Below are positions 18,281-27,848 of a DNA stretch of 64,000 bases, piece by piece. A program made the position numbers and the translations under genes. The DNA is taken from positions 1-64,000 of the forward strand of contig NZ_JAFBFG010000014.1 in the NCBI RefSeq assembly GCF_016909155.1. The letters are read 5' to 3'. The stretch's first letter is position 1; each line of letters starts with the position of its first letter. The notes under the pieces were generated by a model. The model had not been told where the DNA came from. It was given only the letters and a program-made list of their open reading frames with translations, and ran no database searches. Source of the DNA: Chryseomicrobium aureum. GTDB lineage: Bacteria; Bacillota; Bacilli; Bacillales_A; Planococcaceae.

Positions 18281-19264
18281 TTAATTGTAAGCACTATCAT
18301 ATAAGTGACAGGATACAACATGACCAGGTGAGATTTCAATGTCTTTCGGTTTTATTGTTTTGCAAACTTCCATGCATGCATTGCAGCGCGTATGGAATGT
18401 ACAGCCAGAGGGTGGAGCTGCAGGGTTTGGAACGTCACCTTTCAATGAAATTTTTTCTTTTTTCATTAAAGGATTCGGAACTGGAACTGCGGACATTAGT
18501 GCCTGTGTGTATGGATGTGATGGATTGGAAAATAAATCATCTTTTGAAGCATATTCCACCATTCTTCCTAAATACATGACGCCAATTTTGTCACTAATAT
18601 GTTTCACTACACTCAAATCGTGGGCAATGAAAATATAAGTTAAGCCCATTTGTTCCTGTAGATCTTGAAATAAGTTCAAGATTTGAGCTTGTATGGAAAC
18701 ATCAAGAGCTGAAACAGGCTCGTCTGCAATAATTAGAGTTGGATTTACAGCAATTGCACGTGCAATTCCTATACGCTGTCTTTGTCCTCCACTGAATTCA
18801 TGAGGATATCGGTTGGCTAACTGTCGATTCAAACCTACCCTTTCCAATAGCTGAAGGACAATTTCTCTTCGTTCTTTTTTATCCTTCCCAATGCTGTGCG
18901 TGGATAATGCTTCCTCTAATATAGAGGCAATCGTTATTCTTGGGTTTAATGAAGCATAAGGATCCTGGAAAACAATCTGCATTTCTTTTCTGAGCTTAAG
19001 AAGTTCACCTTTGGAAAGTGACGTTACCTCTTTTCCTTTATATTTGACGGAACCGCTAGTAGGATTGATTAAACGAAGAATACTCCTTCCCGTTGTCGAC
19101 TTACCGCAGCCGCTTTCCCCGACAATTCCCAACGTTTCTCCTTTTGCTAATTTAAATGAGACTCCGTCTACAGCTTTAACGAATCCAGTATTTCTTTTTA
19201 AAATGCCCTTTTGGATAGGGAAATGTGTTTTGAGATCACTGACTTCCAGTAATTCTTCTTTCAT
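18281..19264 (-). CDS. Oligopeptide ABC transporter ATPase (OppF/DppF-like)
   Basis: 327 aa. Walker A is GESGCGKST, the signature is FSGGQRQRIGIARA, and Walker B is LIIADEPVSALDVS. The C-terminal oligopeptide-transporter extension has a spaced Cys cluster (GCTFHTRCNACMEVC, then VVSCHL) that in this family can hold an iron-sulphur cluster. It pairs with the OppD-like ATPase upstream, whose stop overlaps its start as ATGA. Substrate (di- versus oligopeptide) is not determinable. Confidence 0.93.
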   Translation of the reverse strand: MKEELLEVSDLKTHFPIQKGILKRNTGFVKAVDGVSFKLAKGETLGIVGESGCGKSTTGRSILRLINPTSGSVKYKGKEVTSLSKGELLKLRKEMQIVFQDPYASLNPRITIASILEEALSTHSIGKDKKERREIVLQLLERVGLNRQLANRYPHEFSGGQRQRIGIARAIAVNPTLIIADEPVSALDVSIQAQILNLFQDLQEQMGLTYIFIAHDLSVVKHISDKIGVMYLGRMVEYASKDDLFSNPSHPYTQALMSAVPVPNPLMKKEKISLKGDVPNPAAPPSGCTFHTRCNACMEVCKTIKPKDIEISPGHVVSCHLYDSAYN

Positions 19265-20292
19265 GATACTTCCCCTTCCTCTTCAAATAACCAGCATCTG
19301 ACTTTTTGCTTTTCAATATTAAATAATGGTGGATTTTCCGTTGAACATTTTTCTAAAGCAAATTGGCATCTAAAACGAAAAGGGCAGCCTTCAGTAATTT
19401 CCCCTAAATTCGGTACATTCCCTACAATCGGATCTAATCTATCCTTATTTTCCTCCAAATTAGGAATAGAGTTTAGTAGACCTAATGTATAAGGATGTTT
19501 TGGTTGTGTAAATAATGTAGTGACTTCTGCCTCTTCTACTATCTGCCCGTAATACATAACCATAACCCTGTCTGCAACTTCAGCAACTACTCCTAAGTCA
19601 TGAGTGATCAACAATATCGTTGTATCAAATTGATCTTTTAAATCATTCATTAAATCCAATATTTGTGCTTGAATGGTTACGTCCAATGCAGTTGTGGGCT
19701 CATCTGCAATAAGCAAGCTTGGATTGCATGCCATGGCCATGGCAATCATGACACGTTGCCTCATCCCACCTGATAACTGATGAGGATAATCATTTATAAT
19801 CTTATCGGGTCTTGGTATTTCCACTTTTTTCAACATTTCAATCGTTTTTACTTTAATCTCTTCTTTAGAAGCTTTTGTATGTAACCTGATTACTTCACCA
19901 ATCTGCTTTCCGATTTTGTGGACAGGATTTAGCGAAGTCATTGGCTCCTGAAAGATCATGGAAATTTCTTTTCCCCGAATTTGACGCATCTTCTTTGGTG
20001 ATAGCCCATTAAGTTCTTTATTGTTCAGTCGTATGCTTCCTAAGACATCGCCTGCATGCTTTGGAATAAGTCCCATGATGGAAAGTGATGTAATGCTCTT
20101 CCCGCAACCTGATTCCCCAACAAGTGCTACAGTTTCTCTCTTTTTCAGATTGAAGTTTACATGATTTACTGCTCGAACATGACTTTTCTTTTCCGCTGCA
20201 AATTGAATCACCAGGTTTTCAACAACTAGTAAATCATCCTCGTCAACAGCTTCTGGGTTTTTTTCTAATAGCTCAAGTAAATTGGTTGTCAT
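19261..20292 (-). CDS. Oligopeptide ABC transporter ATPase (OppD/DppD-like)
   Basis: 343 aa. Walker [10 protein letters not shown], signature [14 protein letters not shown], Walker [15 protein letters not shown], and a C-terminal Cys-containing region [15 protein letters not shown]. The ATG at 20292 is preferred to the one two codons earlier because GGAGG lies 8 nt before it. Second ATPase of the importer; energises uptake through the OppB/OppC permeases encoded just upstream. Confidence 0.93.
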   Translation of the reverse strand: MTTNLLELLEKNPEAVDEDDLLVVENLVIQFAAEKKSHVRAVNHVNFNLKKRETVALVGESGCGKSITSLSIMGLIPKHAGDVLGSIRLNNKELNGLSPKKMRQIRGKEISMIFQEPMTSLNPVHKIGKQIGEVIRLHTKASKEEIKVKTIEMLKKVEIPRPDKIINDYPHQLSGGMRQRVMIAMAMACNPSLLIADEPTTALDVTIQAQILDLMNDLKDQFDTTILLITHDLGVVAEVADRVMVMYYGQIVEEAEVTTLFTQPKHPYTLGLLNSIPNLEENKDRLDPIVGNVPNLGEITEGCPFRFRCQFALEKCSTENPPLFNIEKQKVRCWLFEEEGEVS

Positions 20293-20306
20293 AGTCATTA
20301 CCTCCT

Positions 20307-21206
20307 TTACTTTAGTCTTGGATCAAGTGCATCACGAAGACCGTCTCCCAATAGATTAAATCCTAAAACGACCAACATGATTGCAAGGCCAGGGAATAAA
20401 GACATCCACCATGCTTGTAACAAGAACGATTTTCCTACATAAGCCATTGCCCCCCATTCAGGCGTGGGTGGTTGAGCACCTAAGCCTAAAAAGCTGAGTG
20501 CAGCAGCTGCCAGTATACTTGTGCCAAATTGTAAAGTAGACAATACTATTACTGGAGATAACACATTAGGAAATATATGTTTGACAATAATTTTAAAATC
20601 ACTGACACCCAATGCTTGAACAGCCTCGATGTACTCTTTTTCACGAATTGATAATACTGCACCACGTACAACACGGACATAGGATGGTATAACCGAAATA
20701 GCAACAGCGATCATGGCATTTGTCAGCCCAACACCAAGAACTGCAATAATTGCGATTGCCAATAACAAAGAAGGAAATGCAAGTAAAATATCCATCATTT
20801 GCATAATGTAAATATCAATTCTTCGATAATAGCCGGAAATCACGCCGAGGACCACACCGGTAATACCTGCAATAGAGACAGCGACAAGTCCCATCATCAA
20901 TGATATCCGGCCGCCATGCATTATCCGTGATAATATATCTCTTCCAAATTCATCTGTTCCAAGCAAATGGTCAAGGGATGGAGGCAAAAAACGGTTTTCC
21001 ATCTTCATTTCATCGATAGGAAAAGGAGCCAAAACAGGTGCCAATAGAGCAGCCCCTATAAAGAAAATCAATATAAATGATCCAGCCATTGCACCTTTGT
21101 TTTTCATCAGTCTTCCCCATACGATTTGCCAATATGATTTCGTGTTGTTTTTTTGGAGGTGAATAAGTGAAGGATCTATATTTTTTGAAGTAATTATTCC
21201 GCTCAT
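20307..21206 (-). CDS. Oligopeptide ABC transporter permease (OppC/DppC-like)
   Basis: 299 aa with an N-terminal OppC_N segment, about six membrane helices and the permease EAA-type loop (EYIEAVQALGVSDFKIIVKH). The conserved GTDEFGRDILSRIMHGGR after the first helix is diagnostic for OppC/DppC proteins. ATG after AGGAGG; downstream of oppB with a 16-nt gap. Confidence 0.93.
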   Translation of the reverse strand: MSGIITSKNIDPSLIHLQKNNTKSYWQIVWGRLMKNKGAMAGSFILIFFIGAALLAPVLAPFPIDEMKMENRFLPPSLDHLLGTDEFGRDILSRIMHGGRISLMMGLVAVSIAGITGVVLGVISGYYRRIDIYIMQMMDILLAFPSLLLAIAIIAVLGVGLTNAMIAVAISVIPSYVRVVRGAVLSIREKEYIEAVQALGVSDFKIIVKHIFPNVLSPVIVLSTLQFGTSILAAAALSFLGLGAQPPTPEWGAMAYVGKSFLLQAWWMSLFPGLAIMLVVLGFNLLGDGLRDALDPRLK

Positions 21207-21222
21207 TTACACTTCCTCCTTT

Positions 21223-22143
21223 CTATTCATATTTAATACGTGGATCTATTACACTATAAAAAATGTCTACGATTAGATTTACTACAATAAACATAAAGGC
21301 CATAAATAACACCAATCCCTGGACTGTCGGCATATCCCTTGTTGCAATTGCATCGATTGCCAAACTTCCTATTCCGGGCAATGCAAAGACCGTTTCAGTT
21401 ACAACCGCTCCTGCTAACAAGTTTCCAAATTGAATTCCAATGAGTGTGATAACAGGTATCAAAGCATTTTGTAATGCATGTCCAAAAATTAACTGAAATA
21501 CATTGACTCCTTTTGCTTCTGCAGTCCGCATATAGTCCTGTTTAATAACTTCCAGCATACTTGATCTGGTCATACGAGCTATATTTCCTGATGTGCCAAG
21601 ACCAAGAGTGATTGAAGGAAGAATTAAAGAATATATGCCGTCATATCCCGATATAGGAAAAATAGGTATTAAATATGAAAACAAATAGATTAAAAATAGT
21701 GCTATCCAAAATCCTGGCGCAGATATTCCCACGAGGGAGATTAACATGGCCAATTGATCAAAAATGGTATTTTGTTTAACAGCAGCTATAATCCCCAACA
21801 ATATTCCGACTATGGAGCCGATGATCAAGCTAAACACGGCTAACTGAAAGGTTACCGGAATTCGATTTATTATTTCTTCTATTACACTTAAGCCTGTAAT
21901 ATAAGAAGTGCCTAAATCACCCTGTATGACACCTAATAAGAATACAAAGTATTGGATGAGAAGATTTTTGTCCAATCCTAATTCGCTTTTCAGCTTATTC
22001 ACCGCTTCTTCGGTCGCAAACTCACCAAGAATATAGGTAACAGGATCACCAGGAATAAGATGTACCATTAAAAATACAATGATGGAAACACCCAATAAAG
22101 TTAAGAGCGTAGTAAATAATCGTTTCACAATATATCCTGACAC
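21223..22143 (-). CDS. Oligopeptide ABC transporter permease (OppB/DppB-like)
   Basis: 306 aa from a GTG at 22143 that sits 9 nt after AAGGAGG; the upstream extension would read through the ribosome binding site itself. N-terminal IVKRLFTTLLTLLGVSIIVF plus the MVHLIPGDPV motif identify OppB/DppB. The EAA-like loop is DYMRTAEAKGVNVFQLIFGH. The C-terminus ends near DIFYSVIDPRIKYE as usual for the family. Confidence 0.92.
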   Translation of the reverse strand: MSGYIVKRLFTTLLTLLGVSIIVFLMVHLIPGDPVTYILGEFATEEAVNKLKSELGLDKNLLIQYFVFLLGVIQGDLGTSYITGLSVIEEIINRIPVTFQLAVFSLIIGSIVGILLGIIAAVKQNTIFDQLAMLISLVGISAPGFWIALFLIYLFSYLIPIFPISGYDGIYSLILPSITLGLGTSGNIARMTRSSMLEVIKQDYMRTAEAKGVNVFQLIFGHALQNALIPVITLIGIQFGNLLAGAVVTETVFALPGIGSLAIDAIATRDMPTVQGLVLFMAFMFIVVNLIVDIFYSVIDPRIKYE

Positions 22144-22209
22144 ACCAACTAACCTCCTTAAAACCAATAATTAGGGGAGGAAGTTATGCCGTTCCCCTAA
22201 TATTGAAGC

Positions 22210-23817
22210 CTATTTCTTAAGCTTTACGTCCGACCATATAATCGTCCCCGTTATTGGATGTATTTTCAATCCTTCCAAGTCACGGTGTGCCAGTACATTT
22301 TCCCTAACAAACAATGGTACCCACGGAGCCTCTTCAACAATGATTCTCTGAGCTTCCTCATAAAGTGCCATACGTTCATCTGTATCAACTACAACACGAG
22401 CTTTTTCCAATATACTGATTAATTCATCATTTTGATAATGTACGCGAGTTGACAAACCACGACCAAACATTGAATTTAAGATGTCTGCATCATACCAGCC
22501 GTATGTCCAGAGAAGCATTTCATGAACACCTTCAGGGGATTGTGCACGTATAGTTGCATCTTCCTGGACTGAAATCCTGATTTCAATACCCACTTCCTTC
22601 AATTGATTTTGAAGTACTTGCGCAATTCGCTGCATAGTTGGTTCTTGCGTTACCCACAGCTCGATTGATAAAGGTTTCCCATCTTTTACGACAAATCCAT
22701 CTCCATTTGTTTCTGAATATCCCGATTCTGCCAGCAAGCTTTTTGCTTCCTCTAAGTCACGTGCATATTTTGCTGCAGCCTCATCCTCAACAATTTGGCT
22801 ATATCCCGGAATTGTTGGAGGCAGGGGACCATATATAGGTTGTGCAGATCCTTCAAGCGCGAAATCTACGATTGTTGAACGGTCGACAGCTAATGCAATA
22901 GCTTGTCTAATATTTTTATCCTGGAAAATTGGTTTTTGATTGTTGAAACCAAGGTATACGTGTCCATTTGCCAATGTTCGCTCTAACGTGACGTTTGGAT
23001 CTGCTTCCAATTCCTTAATATAATTGGGAGGAACGGACATCATGATTTGTGAATTCCCACGCTTGAATTCAAGAAGTCTTGTATCATCATCTGAAATAAA
23101 ACGGAAAACGACCTCATCAAAAGTAGCTGCCCCCTTGTTTTCTGAATAGGCAGGGCCTAAATTGAAATTTTCGTAAGGTACATACGTAATGGAGGATCCG
23201 CGTTTTATTTCTGAAACTTTTAATATACCAGCTGAACTTGCAACATCTGTTAAGTCTTCGCTATATTCCCCAATTACAGATGGATCAAGAGGTGCTAAAT
23301 AAGAGACAGTAGCATTGCTAAGAAAAGGCGCAAATGGTTCTGAAAAGTGGAATTCAAATGTCCTATCGTCTATGACTTTAATTTCTTTCAATGGACCGAT
23401 CATGTAGCTTGTTGGAGATGATTCAATAAAACGCTCAAAGGATATTTTTACAGCGTCTGATGTTACTGGGGTGCCTGTATGGAAAGTGGCGCCTTCCTTA
23501 AGCGTGAAAGAAACAACAAGACCATCAGTTGAAACTTCATAAGATTCCGCTAATGCAGGAACAATATTGCCATCAAAATCGAATCGAAGAAGAGGCTCAT
23601 ACAAGTGATTATTCGCATCATCTACCCATGTAGTCCTTTGGACGTCGACCGTATCAGGCTCACGGACAGAGGTAACCACGATTGTGCCCCCTTCAGAAGC
23701 TTCTGCCTGGCCGTCGCTTGTTTCAGTTTCTGAAGACTCACTCGGCGAGCAGGCTGATATTACCAGTAATAGTACAAGCAGCATAGACCAAATTTTAAAT
23801 GGTTTCATTTTCCCCAT
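22210..23817 (-). CDS. Peptide-binding lipoprotein (SBP family 5)
   Basis: 535 aa. Signal peptide with lipobox ISAC (LLVISACSPSES), then an acidic linker and the family-5 solute-binding fold (LYEPLLRFDF near the N-terminus, then DDRTFEFHFSEPFAPFLS). The usual length for Dpp/Opp/Nik binding proteins. Anchored outside the membrane and captures the peptide for the OppBCDF-like importer. It lies directly upstream of oppB and downstream of the M81 peptidase gene. Confidence 0.93.
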   Translation of the reverse strand: MGKMKPFKIWSMLLVLLLVISACSPSESSETETSDGQAEASEGGTIVVTSVREPDTVDVQRTTWVDDANNHLYEPLLRFDFDGNIVPALAESYEVSTDGLVVSFTLKEGATFHTGTPVTSDAVKISFERFIESSPTSYMIGPLKEIKVIDDRTFEFHFSEPFAPFLSNATVSYLAPLDPSVIGEYSEDLTDVASSAGILKVSEIKRGSSITYVPYENFNLGPAYSENKGAATFDEVVFRFISDDDTRLLEFKRGNSQIMMSVPPNYIKELEADPNVTLERTLANGHVYLGFNNQKPIFQDKNIRQAIALAVDRSTIVDFALEGSAQPIYGPLPPTIPGYSQIVEDEAAAKYARDLEEAKSLLAESGYSETNGDGFVVKDGKPLSIELWVTQEPTMQRIAQVLQNQLKEVGIEIRISVQEDATIRAQSPEGVHEMLLWTYGWYDADILNSMFGRGLSTRVHYQNDELISILEKARVVVDTDERMALYEEAQRIIVEEAPWVPLFVRENVLAHRDLEGLKIHPITGTIIWSDVKLKK

Positions 23818-23836
23818 AATTCTTCCCCCTAATCTA

Positions 23837-25306
23837 TTATTTAATTAATACTTCACTTAGCGGATATACTTCTGTTTTTAAATTTGTATACTTGAAGGAT
23901 GTAAAGTCTAATGTTGTTAAGCCTGGAGAATCTACAGTGATGATCTTGGAGCTGATAGGTTCGAAACCTGCGCGGAAGTGCTGACTTGACTTTAACGCAA
24001 CGATTTTATAATCTTGTACGTCAATGCCATGGAGTAAGAAGATCTGTTCATCTAATGTTTGTGCTTTTACTGAGCAGACAATGATATCTACGCCATTGCT
24101 CTGCAATCTGACAGAAGGTCCTAAATTAATGACAGAACCTTTCCCCATAGGAGAGGATTGAATAAATACACCATCTGTAATACTTTTTACATAAGCTTTT
24201 AATTGTATCGGTTCGCCATGCAAACTATCGGTTTTTCCACCTAATTGGGTCTCAATGGTGGTGCCGATGCCGGACTCGACTGCTTGTTTCACCACTTCTG
24301 GGTCAAATATAAAACCGAAGCAGCTTTTTTCAATGCCTTTATTAATCATTGCCTTTAATAAATACGTCCCATCAGCAGGAGTTCCCCCCCCAGGGTTATC
24401 CGATGTTTCATTGATGACTACTGGCTTCCCCACATGTGCAAGGGCAAGTTCTATGCCTTCATCCGGAGATGGCTGTTTTTGCAGAAACTTTTCTTTGTTA
24501 TCCCAAATATATTCACTAATTTTATTCGCAATATCTTCTGCATACTCACTGCTATTGTTGGTTGTGACTAAAACGGATACTCCTACTTGAGAAATGTTCG
24601 TGTAGGGGAATCCATGGAAAAAGGTACAATCCACAACTTGGTCGCTCTTTTCCCAATCAAAGCATAGATTATTCACTTCTTTTGCCGGAGGGAGATTCGT
24701 TGTGGAAGTGGGAATCATCAATGGAAGATGTCGCAAAAACATGGTCGGTTTTAGATTTCCTTCAATGATTTGCACGGCACAGTCAACTGCTTCCATTCCT
24801 ATTTCATAGCTATCTGTGTGGGGATACAAATGATTCCCCAAAATGAGCGTTGCATGCTTGACCATCTCGAATGTAACGTTTGCATGTAGATCCAACGTAA
24901 CGATAATCGGAATATGATTTCCGACAACTTGTCTTACTTTACTAAGAATGGAACCTTCCAGATCTTCTGTAACTTCAGAAACTCCTGCTCCATGAAGCGC
25001 AAGAAGAATAGCATCGTATCCATCAGCACTTTTGATGCCTTCGATCAATTCATTCAATAGTGCTTCATAGGCCTCAGAAGTGATGATTCCTGCTGGATAG
25101 GCAAAGGTAGCAAAGGTAGGAATCAATCCAATTCCTAATGCTTCTGCCTGACCTATCATGCCGCCTAAATAATTTCTTACATTTCGGTTTTTTGAGAGAA
25201 GGTCTTCACCTTTGTTCCAGCCCCATAACTTGAAAGCTTCGACTTCTGTTTTTACATTGGAAAACGTGTTTGTCTCATGTAAGATTTCGCCGATTAATAA
25301 TTTCAA
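23837..25306 (-). CDS. M81-family metallopeptidase (MlrC/microcystinase C-like)
   Basis: 489 aa. The family's N-terminal motif GEILHETNTFSNV and the metal-binding LDLHANVTFEM are both present, as is ALHGAGVSE and the C-terminal domain with GKGSVINLGPSVRL. MlrC, the characterised member, cleaves linearised microcystin fragments, that is peptides with D- and non-protein residues. Here it is encoded between a racemase and a peptide importer. It probably starts with TTG at 25306 (after GGAGG) overlapping the racemase stop. No export signal, so it acts on imported peptides. Confidence 0.88.
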   Translation of the reverse strand: MKLLIGEILHETNTFSNVKTEVEAFKLWGWNKGEDLLSKNRNVRNYLGGMIGQAEALGIGLIPTFATFAYPAGIITSEAYEALLNELIEGIKSADGYDAILLALHGAGVSEVTEDLEGSILSKVRQVVGNHIPIIVTLDLHANVTFEMVKHATLILGNHLYPHTDSYEIGMEAVDCAVQIIEGNLKPTMFLRHLPLMIPTSTTNLPPAKEVNNLCFDWEKSDQVVDCTFFHGFPYTNISQVGVSVLVTTNNSSEYAEDIANKISEYIWDNKEKFLQKQPSPDEGIELALAHVGKPVVINETSDNPGGGTPADGTYLLKAMINKGIEKSCFGFIFDPEVVKQAVESGIGTTIETQLGGKTDSLHGEPIQLKAYVKSITDGVFIQSSPMGKGSVINLGPSVRLQSNGVDIIVCSVKAQTLDEQIFLLHGIDVQDYKIVALKSSQHFRAGFEPISSKIITVDSPGLTTLDFTSFKYTNLKTEVYPLSEVLIK

Positions 25307-26445
25307 ACTACCTCTTCCTCCCCTAATTGAGATTTTGCCCCGAATGAAACTTCTTTTGTTAAATACTTTCTGATCACTTGTTCATTCAGCTCAAAACCAA
25401 TGCCGTCGCCTTTAGGGACTTCAATAACCCCTGGTCTAATCGTGGTTACTTCCGGTAAGACAATATCTTCATTCCAGTAACGGTTTGAGGCCGATGTATC
25501 ACCCGGAATACTGAAATTATGCAAGGATGCAATGGCAATATTATGTGCTCTTCCTACACCTGCTTCTAACATGCCTCCACACCACACGGGAATATTTTTT
25601 GATGCACAGTAGTCATGAATTTGTTTTGCTGCTGTTAGCCCCCCTACTCTTCCAACCTTTATATTAATAATTTTGCAGCTGCCCAATTCTATGGCTTTTC
25701 TGGCATCTTCGAGTGAGTGGATACTTTCATCCAAACAGATAGAGGTTGAAAGTTGAGCCTGTAATTTCGCATGGTCGATAATATCGTCATGGGCTAGCGG
25801 TTGTTCGATCATAATCAATTTGTATCGATCCAACTCTTTCAGTAGATCAATATCCTGTAATGTGTATGCTGAGTTTGCATCTGCCATAAGGGGAACATCG
25901 TAGCCGTATTTTTCCCGGATGGCTTTGATTGGCTCTACATCCCAGCCCGGTTTGATTTTGACTTTGATTTTTTTATAGCCTTCATTTAAAAATTGACCTA
26001 CAACTGTAAGAAGTTGTTCTATGCTGCTTTCAATCCCGATACTGACACCGACATCAATTTCTTTAAAAGATCCCCCAAGTGCGGTGGACAAGGATTGATT
26101 GTTTGTTCGGCTGTATAAGTCCCAAACAGCACTTTCCAGCACAGCCTTTGCCATATTATTTCTGCGTATATGTGAAAATAATGATGAAACATCATCTGGG
26201 TGTGAAATTTCGTTTTCTAATAATATAGGAATCAAAAATTCCTCCATAATGTTCCAAATAGTGCCATTCGTTTCTTCGTTATAGAAAGGAAATGCCAATG
26301 CCACACTTTCTGCAATGCCAACCTTGCCTTCACTATGTAGCCGGACAATCGTTATTACTTTCTTTTCCTGCGTCCCAAAACTTGTAACAAATGGTGATTT
26401 TAAAGGCATTAATATTTCTTGCAATTCAACTCTTTCTATTATCAA
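25303..26445 (-). CDS. N-acylamino-acid racemase / o-succinylbenzoate synthase (enolase superfamily)
   Basis: 380 aa from a TTG at 26445 preceded by GGAGGAGGAG; the ATG 16 codons upstream has no ribosome binding site and would overlap operator 1. Catalytic and metal residues of the NSAR/OSBS family are visible: KxK in IKVKIKPGWD, Asp in LMADANSAY, Glu in MIEQPL, Asp in CLDESI and Lys in IINIKVGRVGG. The GGMLEAGVGRAHN and PGDTSASNRYW segments closely resemble Geobacillus NSAR. Absence of other menaquinone genes and presence of peptide-catabolism genes favour racemisation of N-succinylamino acids over menaquinone synthesis. Confidence 0.88.
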   Translation of the reverse strand: MIIERVELQEILMPLKSPFVTSFGTQEKKVITIVRLHSEGKVGIAESVALAFPFYNEETNGTIWNIMEEFLIPILLENEISHPDDVSSLFSHIRRNNMAKAVLESAVWDLYSRTNNQSLSTALGGSFKEIDVGVSIGIESSIEQLLTVVGQFLNEGYKKIKVKIKPGWDVEPIKAIREKYGYDVPLMADANSAYTLQDIDLLKELDRYKLIMIEQPLAHDDIIDHAKLQAQLSTSICLDESIHSLEDARKAIELGSCKIINIKVGRVGGLTAAKQIHDYCASKNIPVWCGGMLEAGVGRAHNIAIASLHNFSIPGDTSASNRYWNEDIVLPEVTTIRPGVIEVPKGDGIGFELNEQVIRKYLTKEVSFGAKSQLGEEEVV

Positions 26446-26476
26446 AACTCCTCCTCCTTGAACAATAAAAAATTTA

Positions 26477-26492
26477 TGAAGTTTAAACTTCA
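26477..26492. promoter_or_regulatory. Palindromic operator 1 of the peptide operon
   Basis: Perfect 16-bp palindrome TGAAGTTTAAACTTCA, just upstream of the racemase ribosome binding site. Its centre lies exactly 30 bp from that of operator 2, placing both on the same DNA face. Confidence 0.65.
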
Positions 26493-26507
26493 ATTATTTT
26501 TTGTGAT

Positions 26508-26521
26508 AAAGTTTAAACTTT
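26508..26521. promoter_or_regulatory. Palindromic operator 2 of the peptide operon
   Basis: Perfect 14-bp palindrome AAAGTTTAAACTTT, sharing the core AAGTTTAAACTT with operator 1 and overlapping the expected transcription start of the promoter at 26527-26555. A bound repressor would block initiation. Confidence 0.65.
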
Positions 26522-26526
26522 CATAC

Positions 26527-26555
26527 ATTATATGACGATTATCTTTGAATTACAA
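26527..26555 (-). promoter_or_regulatory. Promoter of the peptide-utilisation operon
   Basis: Minus-strand -35 TTGTAA (26550-26555), 17-bp spacer, -10 TATAAT (26527-26532). It reads into the racemase gene and probably the whole run of genes down to the terminator at 15882-15911. Confidence 0.7.
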
Positions 26556-26698
26556 CTTAATTTTTATATTTTTTTGAATATTTTCAAATTTAAATATTTA
26601 TAAAAAGAATGAACCTTTTCTTTTCTTTGATTAGAATCGAAAAAGGCTGCTAACTCCTAAATGTTCAGAGAGATACAGCCGCAAATATTTAAATATTA
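26556..26698. other. Gene-free A/T-rich stretch
   Basis: Part of the 450-base gap between the racemase and the class-A hydrolase genes. Very A/T-rich to about 26630, then an imperfect hairpin at 26640-26683 (GGCTG/CAGCC). No reading frame stands out. Confidence 0.4.
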
Positions 26699-26829
26699 TT
26701 AAGGAGTTCTTTTTGAATTCGTTATAGCCGTTACCATCCGATCTATTACTGGAACGGTACTTGATTTGTAGTCATATTCACCAATGCAGGACGTTCATAG
26801 TCAGTATTGTATGGACTGTCAGTATCCAT
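26699..26829 (-). pseudogene. Short gene remnant of unknown family
   Basis: The minus strand reads MDTDSPYNTDYERPALVNM in one frame and, after a one-base shift near 26754, VIDRMVTAITNSKRTP followed by a stop. Together they look like the C-terminal 40 residues of a degraded protein. A strong ribosome binding site (GGAGGGGAG) lies upstream, but its ATG opens only 24 codons. I do not recognise the family. Confidence 0.4.
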
Positions 26830-26887
26830 GTTCTTTCAACAGATTGAGCCATTAATCTCCCCTCCCATATAATGGGCCCTAACAAAA

Positions 26888-26920
26888 GAAAAAACCGTTC
26901 ACCACATACTATGATGAACG
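26888..26920 (-). terminator. Terminator after the class-A hydrolase gene
   Basis: Stem CGTTCATCA/TGGTGAACG followed by GTTTTTT on the minus strand, about 20 nt beyond the stop codon. Confidence 0.85.
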
Positions 26921-26939
26921 ATTGTTAAAGTAAATGGAT

Positions 26940-27833
26940 TTACACTGCTGTAAAGTGATCATAAGCAATTTTAGCTATTTGAGCGATGGTTTTTTCTCCC
27001 TCTTCCATGGTCACGTTATTTTTGGAAAAAACAGAGATGGTGTAAGCACCTTTTCCATCCGGCAGGTAAACAATCCCGACATCGTTAACTACATCACGAA
27101 TAGTTCCCGTTTTGCTTGCAACTTTAGTCCCGTAAGGCAAATGATGTGGAATTCTATTTCTATACTGCTGCTTGTATAGAATTTCTAATATTCCAATACT
27201 GGAGGCTTCTGAAAGTAATTCTTTCTTTGCGATCATCTCTAACAGCCGGTTCATTTCAACTGGACTTGATTCATTACTTCTCTTGTTTGGATGAAAGACA
27301 AAACTGTCCGTATCAAATGATTCTGGTGTGAAGTCAGTTGTCCGAAGTGTATGGGCTGCTTCAGCTGAATATGTTTTTGCATCCATGCCTAAGCTCGTTG
27401 TGATTAAATCCCAACAACTTTGATTGATATAAAGTTCATTCAGCCCGAGTTCTTTCATATAGGTTGAAACACTTTCAATACTGACAAGCTTCAGGATGGC
27501 ATCAGTAGCAACATTATCACTCAGAATAATCATCAGCGTTGCCAAATCTTTAATTGTTACCTTTATTCCGTGATCAATCTCTTGGAGAATTCCAGATCCT
27601 GGTACATAGCTTTCTTCGCTAATTTCAATCCTGTCACTAAGTGAAAGCTTACCTTCTTCCACATCTCGGAACAGTGTCACTAATATCGGGATTTTAAATG
27701 TACTGGCCAATTGAAATTGACTACCCCCGTTAATAAAGGCACTTTCACCAGTTTCCAGATTCTTTATGGCAACACCAAATGTTCCTGGAAGATTTTCTAA
27801 AGTGGCATCTAATTTTTGCTGTAGATTCAACAC
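26940..27833 (-). CDS. Class A beta-lactamase-fold serine hydrolase
   Basis: 297 aa. SxxK is STFK (LASTFKIPILVTLF), SDN is present in LSDNVATDAIL, and KTG occurs as SKTGTIRDVVND. There is no signal peptide, unlike secreted beta-lactamases, so the protein is probably cytoplasmic. The context of peptidases again suggests peptide or amide hydrolysis, although resistance activity cannot be excluded. Start is GTG 8 nt after AGGGGG, 15 nt downstream of the S9 peptidase stop. Confidence 0.82.
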   Translation of the reverse strand: MLNLQQKLDATLENLPGTFGVAIKNLETGESAFINGGSQFQLASTFKIPILVTLFRDVEEGKLSLSDRIEISEESYVPGSGILQEIDHGIKVTIKDLATLMIILSDNVATDAILKLVSIESVSTYMKELGLNELYINQSCWDLITTSLGMDAKTYSAEAAHTLRTTDFTPESFDTDSFVFHPNKRSNESSPVEMNRLLEMIAKKELLSEASSIGILEILYKQQYRNRIPHHLPYGTKVASKTGTIRDVVNDVGIVYLPDGKGAYTISVFSKNNVTMEEGEKTIAQIAKIAYDHFTAV

Positions 27834-27848
27834 GTCATTTCCCCCTTC

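Noticed and set aside
26940-27833. Antibiotic-resistance beta-lactamase
   Set aside because: Has the class A motifs but no signal peptide and lies in a peptidase operon; resistance cannot be claimed from this.
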